Positions 48,451-58,935 of a DNA stretch of 64,000 bases are shown here, piece after piece. The notes beneath the pieces are model-generated. The model saw only the letters and a program-made list of their open reading frames with translations, was not told the DNA's origin and searched no databases. The stretch spans positions 9,331,501-9,395,500 of the forward strand of contig CM051033.1 of the NCBI GenBank assembly GCA_027627225.1, given 5' to 3'. Within the stretch, counting starts at the first letter, position 1, and each line of letters opens with the position of its first letter. Source of the DNA: Congeria kusceri. Taxonomy: Eukaryota > Mollusca > Bivalvia > Myida > Dreissenidae. The translations under genes and the position numbers were made by a program.

Positions 48451-51400
48451 TAGTTGGATAGAGAACGTTTGCTAAGAATTATGTCTTTAGACATCCATAG
48501 TTGTAATATATTATTGGACAGGGATAATCAAATTGACGTCTGCGACTCACAAACAATTTTTGTCAAAATCATACTAAAACGCTTAAAGATCCCGGATGTT
48601 TTACGGTCAAACTGTATAACTACACAAAGAAACCATTAGTTGAATGCATTATATACCCAGACTGCATAATTCGGTCCGTTTTCTGCAAGCTATTACATCA
48701 AATCAGAAAACCCTCGGAGAAACCCCATCTTTAGCACCAACTCAACTTAATATGCTAATTTGTATCACCGTGTGATGCATCACGTAATTGATGCATGTTG
48801 TAAGTAATATACATGACAGCGTAGCAAAAATGACTTTTACTTTCGGTTCACTTTCTTGTAGCAATATAAAAGGAAAAGAGGATAATAAATAGTGATTGCA
48901 ATTCTGACATACCTTGGGATTATCATATGAAATGCGAGAAAATCGACCATAATGTGATTGTTAGAGTTGTGCAGAGCAAAACTAAAACGACAACTTACAT
49001 TTTGTAACAAGGTAAACGATTGTAAGTGTTGGTCACGTTTGTTGTGTAGTGTATTGACAATTGATCGTTTATCATGGTCATATTGATATGTACGCCAGCG
49101 AAATATATTTTTAGGATTTTGACATTCACTTCATTGGTTGTTCAAAATGCATTAATTCGCTTATTTATACAGTTTAAAATTGTTTTAAATTTCGGGCCAT
49201 GTGTTTTTGTCATTTTACATAAGATATGAACCCGTTTTTCATAACATGCTGGGACTTGTTTGAGCAACATAGCATATTTGACCTGACATAAATGTTTAAT
49301 TTTTCATAACCGCAAACTTGTAACAGCAAAATTTACATTAGGTAATGATGCATTGTAAATAGCTAGAGTCAAGACATCAATTTTAAAACTATTCCCAAAA
49401 TTATTCTCCATGTAAATCTGTGCTGCTCTATAGTGACTAATTGTTACATTGGCAGTTCGAAGCGCACCGCAGTTGTTCATCTTCCGAGCAAATAATAAAG
49501 TTATGAATAATTAACCAACCTGATGACGGACTTCTGATTTATGAACGTAAACGAAATCACAACACACACGCGGTGTAGGTGTACTTTGTCACCCACATAT
49601 TGGCAAACTTCATGGCACAAAAGAAACAAAATTTGTTCTTGATAATGTCTTATAAACTTGTTTGAATCTACTTGGCTCGAAATAGTGCAAGGCAGTGCTG
49701 GAAATGCACTTTTAAAAGCAGCGAATATCAAGTCTGTGATAAGGTTGTGCGGGGCCTCAATTGCAATTGGAAAAATTTATTATATTGCTGGTGTGTATGT
49801 CCATACGTAGACCACTACCGTAAACTGAAAGTGTACATGCATTTCGATCATTACCTATACAACTATACAAGCACATAGTACAGCATATTTGCATTCCCAG
49901 GTTACCGCACAGACTGTTTCTATACCGCGGTGTTTCATATATGAACACATTGTAAAGCGACCTTTTGCGCACAAAGTTTGAACTTTATACCACATTCAAT
50001 TAAACAAAAACAATTGGAGTAATCGTAAAGTTCGGATTTCAAATTGTGTTAAAGGTAATTTGTTTGCTACATTAATTTATGTTTGTGTATAAGTTTGTTA
50101 CCAAAACATGTAGTCGAGTAATATTTTATTCAAGCATGCATTTCAAATTACACTATAATTGGTAAAAAATAATTCTTCTATTTAGTTACATGTCGTTGAT
50201 TAAATGTTATCATATGTTTGCATCAATTGTATTTGATCCGTGTTTTTAATATTAAGTTAGATAGTGTAGTTCAAAACACACAGTTGCAAGTGTGTTGGAA
50301 ATAAAACAAAGCTTTTGACGCGAACACGCTGCAGACACACGCAGTACTATCACTCGGCAGTGAACTCTTTTTTCGCTCAGAAAGAAGCAACACAAACCAA
50401 TAACCACGTTTAACGTCAGACAACAAAGGGGGTGCCGACAAAGGTAGAGAAGGTCTCTGAAAATGCCATCTAGCTGGTCGCCAGCTTCTTATTGGAAAAC
50501 TGTGTTTGCATTGTTTTATCAGAGTGAAAACGGTATTTAACGGAGTGATAGAATCGTTTTGCGACAGTAGTCTATACAAGTCAGGCAATGATGATGGATA
50601 CATAACAATGTAAATGCTTAAATATGGATGATGCTTTTTGGATACATTAGTTTGAATTCGCGGGATACACGTTTGGATATAGCTGAATAGGTAACATTAG
50701 TTATATTTTTAACGATAATGTTATAAGTATTTTATAATTTTTACATTTGAAAACAGGCATCTACAAGACATATACATATATGTACAAAATTCAACAACAA
50801 AACGTACTACGAAATAACATGCAATCATATCGTAATAAAAGGAATTAACTCATGAAATAAATTATGTGCTTTGTTTCATTCGAAATAATTTGTCACGTTT
50901 AAATTCGTTAAAATAATGAACCCTTCTGTCTAGTTGAACAATAAAATTATATGGTATATACTTAAAACTGTTGACCAATCTTTGTTTCACGCGCTTTAAC
51001 ATGTTTTTCCAAATAGTAAAACGATCAAAAAGCAGTCCTGTTAAAGTTTAACATTTATAAAAATAATTATGCAAAATAATAATCTCTTCATTTGAACAGT
51101 GACAAGCACAAGCTGCTGTATAAATATTAGACTGATGATTCCTTCTTGTGTGAACTCCATACACAATTTGTACACAATAATACAACTGATCAACAAATAT
51201 TTCGGACCTTTTACTAATACAACATTAACTAATATAAAACAATATACAGCAACATGTGAAAAGCGTGAATACGTGTATGTATACATGCTGTTTCTTTATC
51301 ATAACTGAAATGACATTGCTACAAATACACACTGCTCTCCAGTCTCGAAGTATGTCAACTCTGTTATAATAAATGCTTCAGTGAGACTGACATTTACAGT

Positions 51401-52590
51401 TACTAGAAACGCACGCGTTAACACCAGTTACGTGAGAATTTTTCCTCGCGGATATGTATTACATAAACAGCATAACATATATTGTCATTATCTACATTGA
51501 CTTAAAACGTGTACACGGCACTGTATTCGAGAAACATCTTAAATCAAACTTTAGTCTTAAACTTTAGAATCTCGATTTTTCTTCCAATTGTTTATTCCAC
51601 GTGTAAATGATAATATATTATTATATTCCTTTACTTAACTATAAAGTAATTCACACATTTATATGTTGTATTTTTCTTAATATTTCATTACTAAAAAGTA
51701 GCTTTAGTCATCAAGTTTTAAGATACATTGCTTCTCTAATATGGCTCTTGCGTGTTGCGATACATTACATGTATGTACACACACTGGGTAATATGTACAC
51801 ATACTGGGTTATATGTACACATACTGGGTTATACATTGTTTCCAATCATTAAAAAACGCCTTTAATTGAGTAAATCGTACTTCTGTCATGAATCAGGTCA
51901 ATTAAAGTATATTTACATGTATTTGGCAAATACTATTGAACATAGCCAAAAACGAACAAACAACACAGAACATAATGATAAACTCCTTATACTTATAGTC
52001 TTAAAAGTACATTTAGCAATTTAAAAACTATATAGTTTCAACAATTATTTGGTTACACTTAATGTTCTATTTAGGTACTCAACATCAACAATTAACATAC
52101 TTAGACAACAGTGTCAACGTTCAGGTTCAGAGAAAATATTTACATGTAAACTCGCTATTTTAAAATGCGTTCAGTTGCTCAGTTTTTTAGTTTTATAACG
52201 GATATATTGAACATCGACATAAATTCCGGGATAACACAGTGTCTAATGGGAAAATTTCGTTTGCATAATATATTGACTCAATTAAGCATACATCGCTGAA
52301 ACAATAAATATTTGCACAACAAATTGAACGTGTTATAGGGAATATTGAATTATTCTCATTCAGTAATCAATTATAATATATGACTGATACATATGAATTA
52401 TACAGAATGCGCCTTTGTCTAGAAATTGTAAATGTTAAAAGGCTATATAACGTTTTACACTTTGGAACAAAACTGTAAACAAATACTACATCAATAATTT
52501 ATTAATACTTGGTTGCTAAAATACAAATTGTCAATTTGGATATGTACGTAAAATTATTGATAGTTCACAACGCGATATCGCTTGCCCTAC
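48451..52590. other. Mostly non-coding DNA
   Basis: Segment 49360-49510 resembles block A at 20430-20600 (TAGCTAGAGTCAAGACATC and AAAGTTATGAATAATTA). A less AT-rich patch at 50310-50520 has two CCAAT-type boxes (ACCAATAACC, TATTGGAAA) and GACGC/ACGT motifs and might be a promoter. A 110-codon minus-strand frame (50271-50603) there is not recognised. The rest shows no feature except the 20-bp repeat listed separately. Confidence 0.4.
51773..51832. repeat. 20-bp tandem repeat, 3 copies
   Basis: Unit ATGTACACATACTGGGTTAT; copies 2 and 3 are identical, copy 1 has two changes. Confidence 0.95.
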
Positions 52591-52594
52591 ACCA

Positions 52595-52925
52595 TTCTTA
52601 AAGTACCAGCAAACTACTACCCAAAATCCTTTAACATGCATGCGATTCTACGACCGAAACATGTTGATACAATTTTCCTTAGAATGCAACTACAAATTGA
52701 CGTGATGAGTTATGTTATCTGTGTCTTGGTTAGTTGCTCATCATTATCACTAAGCTGGCGATGCTGCTCTGTTTACAAGTTCAGATATATGATTTTCTTA
52801 TCTGAGCAACACATGGTCCCATTTTGTCATGAACAATTATAGAAACTATTATTTACAAGACGTATTCAAGAAACGTGAATTGGCATTGCAAATGACAATA
52901 TTGCACAAACTTATTTCAAAAGAAA
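52595..52925. repeat. Segment duplicated across the GPCR, upstream copy
   Basis: It shares with 58600-58935, in order: CATGCGATTCTACG, TTAGAATG-CA, GTTATGTTATCTGT, GATGCT-TCTGTTT, ATATATG-TTTTCTTATCT and the TTTCAAAAGA end. Overall identity is roughly two thirds by eye. A weaker match continues (54010-54180 against 59360-59490: TTTCACAGAAA/TTTTACAGAAA and AAGTACCG/AAGGTACCG). The 86-codon open frame is not conserved in the partner. Confidence 0.75.
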
Positions 52926-53369
52926 AAACAACAGAATACTCTCATTCATAAATATGATTGAATAAGACAGGAACTGCCACAATCAAAATATTTTTTACAT
53001 GTTCCTTTTCTTTTTTTGTCTTTCTTGTTTCAATTTTGATTTTTTTTCCATATACTTATACATATAAACATTTTGACAATATATACATTATATATAAAAC
53101 AGAACCGTTCATACGCTTACGTGATTTTTGCATTGGACGACATTCGAGAAAAAAAAAGATGTACATATAAAAATAAAAGAAACATAAAGCTTATACAGGG
53201 AAATGAGGTATACACATTATTTATTACAGAAAACATTATTATAATGGGAAGAAAAACACACAGTATACAAGGGAATACAACGTATGTTTAAATGGATAAT
53301 CATCTTCAAACGTATACTAAAATTACAAAATAACCGTGAATTACAGCATATATAGGTCATGAAATTATT

Positions 53370-53560
53370 TCCACGGCCATTCTCACCCTACCTCTGATTC
53401 AAGTAGGGCAGTTGTCAGTTACTGGCATAGGTTTGTGCACTTAGTACTGGTAAACCGCTGAGATCGGCTAAGCTTGCCCAAGACAAGTTTGAATAGGTTA
53501 ACTACCGCCGTGTAATAACTGAAATACTGTTAAAACGGCGAGAAATTCAAATACACAAAC
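53370..53560 (+). repeat. Probable mollusc SINE
   Basis: TTCAAGTAGGGCAGTTGTCA, TTTGTGCACTTAGTACTGG, AGCTTGCCCAAGACAAG, TAGGTTAACTACCGCCGTGT and CTGAAATACTGTTAAAACGG follow each other in the order I recall from a bivalve SINE whose 3' end is a CGGCGxxAAAxxCAAA tail. The copy is moderately degraded. It lies between the duplicated segment and the GPCR. Confidence 0.6.
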
Positions 53561-56417
53561 AGATAATAATAATATGTATATTATTTCAGTTAACGTCCCG
53601 TATTTTCAAGTATGTTATGATGATATATAGGCCCGTTAGGCCGGATGTAACTTGACCAATATTTTATTCAGCTTGTAAATTATGAATACTTTATACACAT
53701 GTCACGTTAATAAGAAGTTACTAACTTACTAAATACTGTTTTTGTCTTTACAGTTAGATTTTTATACTCAGATGAGTTTTATATAGCGAAAATAAGTCTG
53801 CTTAATGGAAAACACAATTTAAAAATGCAACATAACCTTTCATAGATGTTTATAACATCATGTTCATAAAAACGATTTGTATAATGTTGACGTTGAGTTG
53901 TTGTGTATTTATGTTATGCATTTGAAAGAAATAAACCTTGAATGTGCATGCATATTATGGGAATTATCAGTATTACATTCAAATGAATCGCCACATATAT
54001 ATATGCAGGATTTCGCCAGAATTTGAATAAAAACGTGTTAACCTTTTACAGAAACTGTGTCGGTCAGAAGAATTGCACCAAGGTACCGCAATTTAGGTTA
54101 TAACTCATAAAATATTCTTAGTTTCAGTGATCAACTTCCATTATACTTTCATCATAAAAGCATTAATGATTAATGGACTGCTTTGTAGTACCTGAATAAA
54201 GTAGCGCTTTAATGTTATGACGAATGCGCTCTTAATATCACTTAACGATTAATACATGCCCCTAATGTATGAAGGTAGAGAAACTATATCCTTCAGCAGA
54301 TTTATTACCTATCAGTTGCATTTATACAATAATTTATTCATAACTTGGGCGTTACATAATTTATTTTTAATACCATTATACAATGGAAACCCCTGTAACA
54401 GCGTATCCATATATTTGAATTAATTGTTTGTACAGTCTTTCTCTGTGACTTTGCTTTCGTAGTTTGAAAATATAATGGTTTGTAAAGAGACACATCATTA
54501 TTTCTGTATGGTATTATTATTGCACATAAGTACACGGAAAATTTTAAAAGTCAGTGGTTTCGTATCGATTAAAATAGCGAGGGCACATGGTGAATGCACA
54601 CGCGTAAGAGAAAAAATAACCACACCAAACACCATGATTGGACTGCTTGCTTCTTCCGTGATTCAAGCCTACATGCCCTATATCGTTAAATTTACTTTTC
54701 ATTTTATCGTTGTGTCCACACTAGCACATTCATATGCCTAATTAAATACTTTTTTGCATTCAGGTTCAACGACTAAATTAATAACAGTATTAATAAATGT
54801 ACCCGCGCCCGTGAAAGTGTTTAGGTGTTACTAGTAATTCCTCACACAATGTAAGATCCACGTTGTTAACACACGTAGAAGTCATTTCATTCGTACTTTG
54901 TCATTTTGAGAATAAACACAATAGTTCAATAATCATTTTGGTTGCCATTTACCGTCGTGTTATCTTATCTCAAACCATTTCAAAACAGACACTTGAATGC
55001 CAAGAAATGTAAAAGTATTTACGTAATGGTATGTAGCCCATTTTCGGTCACAATTGCAATGCATTCTAATTATACCCCAGCGAATCAGTTCGTCGCCTTT
55101 TACAAGTCTTTATTACAGAATGTGAGATTGTTTGACGGGAAAAAACTCCAGTTTGATACCCCCTTGCGGTCCAATTATGTTTAATTCACGAAGACTCCTT
55201 TCGAAATCGACTGTGATTTATAGTCAATAAATGCATCAGTAAGATACCACACGAACTATATTCGCCATAGATGCAATAAAACAAGCCAGCCGCGATTTTC
55301 GATGTGCGGTTCTTGATAATGACACGTCCAGAACATATGTTCAATAGCGCTCGCAAGCATTTTGTTTATATGATGAAACATAGAGCAAAAATAAATTGAA
55401 TTGCGCGATTTGATTTAAATTGACTTATCAGCGTTTTAGCACGCAATGATTTATTGACACGTGTTTGTTGCATTTCTCGGGAGATTGAGCGTGGGCTGCT
55501 GAAGTCTAAGTGACGGAAAAACAATGGTATGCCCCGATAGTTAATATGTGCCACATTACATTGTACGCGCCGGTATAAATAATGCCTATGTGCGTATTCA
55601 CAAGCTTTTTTAAAACGATAAAATAATATATCATGATATGTAACAATAAAATATCAACATAAAAATAACTGACACGTGGCAAAAGAAATTTCATCGTTTG
55701 AGACTGTTGGTTAAAATATATAATAATAAGCAAAATGATGAACGTTCTAATTCGATTAAAACGTTTTTCATGTGAAGATATCTGATAAAAATAACACAAC
55801 TAAGATAGCTTAAGAATTGGGTTCAGTTGATAGGAATAAAAAAAAAATGAACAACTTCAGTTATAATATAAATATAACTAATTAAGAAAAGCATGATTTG
55901 ACAGTAAGTTAAAATACGTGTGAAGTTAGTTATGCATGAAAGTGAATATACGACATCGCATATATAATAAACTATAATTTGGGATTAAGTTACTTTATTT
56001 CAATATGAGTTTGTCTTCAAACTTTCTTTCTTTTTGATCTTCCTTTCATTTCACTTTAATTTAAAACATTTATCAGGGGTATCGGTATAGAAATGTGTGC
56101 CGTTTGTGTTCGTTTTATTGAATCCCTCTTATAGTTCAAAATTGTGTTCCGCATTAGCCCAAGTAAATCGCTTATATTACTTGATGTTGTTCCGTTATAT
56201 CTGCTACATGTGACACGTTATGTAATTAAATAAAGTCAAGAAATACAAATAGGTAAATTTCATCAACACTAAAATAGAGCAGCAAAATATGTGTATACTT
56301 TGTGATCGACCATTTCTAAAATAGTCAGCTTAAATATATTTTATTTGTTATAAAATCATGGAAATGATTGTATCTCTGTGCATTTAAATTATTTTATAAT
56401 ACTATCAAAATAACATG
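53561..56417. other. Upstream intergenic region of the GPCR
   Basis: AT-rich. 54010-54180 resembles 59360-59490. Open frames of 60-97 codons (for example 54475-54741 and 55506-55799) show no recognisable domain. Confidence 0.45.
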
Positions 56418-56425
56418 TATATAAG
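56418..56425 (+). promoter_or_regulatory. Possible TATA box of the GPCR gene
   Basis: TATATAAG lies 71 bp before the receptor ATG, a spacing that would leave a 5' leader of roughly 40 nt. The flanks are very AT-rich, so a chance match is likely. The ATG is also directly preceded by an AG (GACAG), so the coding exon could instead begin at a splice acceptor, although no good pyrimidine tract is present. Confidence 0.25.
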
Positions 56426-56495
56426 TTTACACGCGCAATGATACATTGTACTATGTTTATATAATACTATCACAGTTACTGTGTTTTAAAGACAG

Positions 56496-57623
56496 ATGTC
56501 TCTCACAGAGGTCAATATGTTCAATCCAGAAGACAGCATGGCAGCCAACGTAACAGAACGTTTCGCAGGTGACGTACAGCAGAACCCAGTGAAATCGGTT
56601 GGTGAGTGGTTCACGTCCATTCACGGGTACTCCAGCCTCATCGTGTGTTTATTTGGCATTCCTACAAATATCATCAACATCACAGTTCTCTCGCGGAAAG
56701 ATATGCGGAATCCCACAAACGCCTTATTGTGTTGGCTGGCTGTTGCGGATTTGTTGACAATGGTACCGTATGTGCCGTTCGTGATACATTTCTATTGTGC
56801 CTTCGACCCAAACGACTATTCAACCGAGAAATACACATTCTCGTGGGTAATGTATATGTTGTTTCTTATAAACTTTGTAGCCACTACCCATACTATTTCA
56901 AATTGGTTGGGCGTCTCATTAGCAGTCTTTCGATATGTGCAGCTACGGTCCACTGTCAAAGGCACCATAGCGAAACAGCGGTTGTACAGTACTATTCAAA
57001 AAGTAATTGCAACAGTGTACATCGGATCAGCTTTAATCCTCATACCCAATTACATGACTAACAAGATTGTCGAGAATGATCTAAGTAATAACACTATATA
57101 TGTAATAGAAGATATTAAACTTGGTACAAATGAAACACGCCCAATAGTGCTGGTGAATGTACTGACATACTCAATCGTCACAAAACTCATACCATGCCTA
57201 TTGATGACGGTGTTTAGCGGAAGCTTGCTGATCAGTTTAAATGTGAGAGGAAGGCAGCGGCGACGAAGATTATCAGTGACATATACGAATTTCAGATGCG
57301 AAAGCAGGCAGGCCAAAACGACACGAATGTTATTGGTTGTGATAATACTGTTCCTAATTACGGAGTTTCCACACGGAATGCTGATCCTTATCAGTGCCAC
57401 TGTGCCTAACTTTTACTACAGTGTATACTTACCCCTTGGGGACCTCATGGATATTATTGCTCTAATAAACAATGCTATAAACTTCTTGCTTTACTGCATC
57501 ATGAGCACGCAATTCCGCTCCAAGTTTCTGCAAATGTATTTCAACAAGAGATCGTCGTTTAAAGATATGGAAAGAACACAGCTGACTATGTCGCTTAACA
57601 GGACCACATTGACATCTGCATAA
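56496..57623 (+). CDS. Class A neuropeptide GPCR, myosuppressin/FMRFamide receptor-like (DMSR-like), 375 aa, intronless
   Basis: This is a plasma-membrane receptor predicted to bind an RFamide-type neuropeptide and signal through a G protein. Seven hydrophobic segments are visible: TM1 about 45-66, TM2 74-98 (LAVADLL, Asp85 as the conserved TM2 acid), TM3 116-148, TM4 167-187, TM5 219-247, TM6 275-301 and TM7 311-336. The DRY motif is replaced by FRY (145-147). TM6 has TEFPHG (289-294) instead of CWxP, and TM7 has NAINFLLY (326-333) instead of NPxxY. As I recall, this combination, with TTRMLL before TM6 and DLMDIIALINNAINF in TM7, marks the DMSR group. N-glycosylation sequons lie at Asn18 in the N-terminus and at Asn198 and Asn212 in the second extracellular loop. 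A basic RQRRRR patch sits in the third intracellular loop. No cysteine is visible in the second extracellular loop, so the usual TM3-loop disulfide seems absent. Met1 is the first in-frame ATG; Met8 and Met15 are alternatives. There is no intron, and the length is normal. The exact ligand is unknown. Confidence 0.93.
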   Translation: MSLTEVNMFNPEDSMAANVTERFAGDVQQNPVKSVGEWFTSIHGYSSLIVCLFGIPTNIINITVLSRKDMRNPTNALLCWLAVADLLTMVPYVPFVIHFYCAFDPNDYSTEKYTFSWVMYMLFLINFVATTHTISNWLGVSLAVFRYVQLRSTVKGTIAKQRLYSTIQKVIATVYIGSALILIPNYMTNKIVENDLSNNTIYVIEDIKLGTNETRPIVLVNVLTYSIVTKLIPCLLMTVFSGSLLISLNVRGRQRRRRLSVTYTNFRCESRQAKTTRMLLVVIILFLITEFPHGMLILISATVPNFYYSVYLPLGDLMDIIALINNAINFLLYCIMSTQFRSKFLQMYFNKRSSFKDMERTQLTMSLNRTTLTSA

Positions 57624-58595
57624 ACTTAATAATTTATGTAAACAAAGCACTTATTGTATTAGCAATGGCTACGAAGCAATCTAGTGCGGGTATAATTTCC
57701 GATTTTGTTAAGTGAATTGCGCCAGGCTAAACAACTATATATACACTTTCACAAGACAATATGCTTGTTGTAAATATTCATTTATTGCACAGGTGTGTTT
57801 GTGGTCATCGTTTAATAACTACATTGTGATATACTATCATTATTCATTATTTTGTTATGTTGTTATCGCCTGAAGAAGGTGCATGTGTTGCAATTTGTAC
57901 ACGTAATATGTTGTTAATAAATGATAATTTTGTAAATGTTTTGTTTGATAACAAAAGACACGATTGCAATATGTTCCCACATACGTTGAATAATCTACAC
58001 CATATGTGTTTATTTGCGATATCATATGTTGTCATTCACAAATGCTGCCAATATGACGTTTGAGCTGTTTAAACTTTGTAACAGGAATTGTAACAACTTT
58101 ACGGATTCCTGGACAAAAGCAATCTTCTTCGTCTTATGCATTGTACATCAACACAACTAACAAGAAATAACATAACCAGCGTTAGAATCCTAACCATATT
58201 GTAAAATTGCCAATTGTAAACCTATATACTGAGTATAGAAATACATTGTACATACCTGGATATGCACGGAGTCTTGTGGTAACGATTTATTTTTGTATAA
58301 TACGAAATATATGAACTCCATTTACATACAAATATGAAACTATGATTATTTCAAATAGTGTTAAACTTAATAGCCACTCCTTTTAATTCATTAAGCTTTC
58401 CGAATACGGAATAACCGTACGCGCGATTTGTAAATAAATGCCTCTACACATTATGTAATGGAAATATAACATGTTTACAAAAACGCTGTACATTGTAAAT
58501 TATTCATAACAATTTTGACACTGAAAACAAACTAATTGATATTACTCTCTCGATTTTAACGATGTGTCTTTTTCTCAACAATGTTCGTACGTAAG
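57624..58595. other. Downstream region of the GPCR (likely 3' UTR and intergenic)
   Basis: AT-rich with no coding support. It contains the candidate AATAAA at 57917. Confidence 0.45.
57917..57922 (+). terminator. Candidate polyadenylation signal AATAAA downstream of the GPCR
   Basis: This is an AATAAA about 290 bp after the receptor stop codon, on the coding strand. The hexamer is common by chance in this AT-rich sequence, so only its position supports it. Confidence 0.25.
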
Positions 58596-58599
58596 CAGT

Positions 58600-58935
58600 C
58601 AACTGTTCCCATCAATTCCTTTGCAATGCATGTGATTCTACGTATAAAAATACCGTTGATTTATTCATACACCCAATTTTGTTTAGAATGGCATGTGAAA
58701 TTGATGCGATTAGTTATGTTATCTGTTTCCTTGGGAAGTTGCTGATCATTATCAAGTTAACTAGTGATGCTATTCTGTTTTGAAACACGGATATATGGCT
58801 TTCTTATCTCAGGAACACATAGTCGCTATTATTCATGAAACTATTCATTATTAGAAACTATTTTTTGAAAGATAACTTTAAGAGACGCAAATTGACATCG
58901 CACCATATTCCTACAAAAAAAGGTTTCAAAAGAGA
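58600..58935. repeat. Segment duplicated across the GPCR, downstream copy
   Basis: It has GCATGTGATTCTACGT, TTTAGAATGGCATGTG, GATTAGTTATGTTATCTGT, ATGCTATTCTGTTTTG, ATATATGGCTTTCTTATCT and GGTTTCAAAAGA, matching 52595-52925 in the same orientation, about 6 kb apart. Confidence 0.75.

Noticed and set aside
50271..50603. 110-codon minus-strand frame over a GC-richer patch
   Set aside because: No domain recognised; the composition is better explained by a possible regulatory patch with CCAAT boxes.
54475..54741. 88-codon plus-strand frame upstream of the receptor
   Set aside because: No domain, start context or conservation to support it.
56606..57061. 151-codon frame overlapping the receptor in another phase
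   Set aside because: Shadow of the receptor coding sequence.
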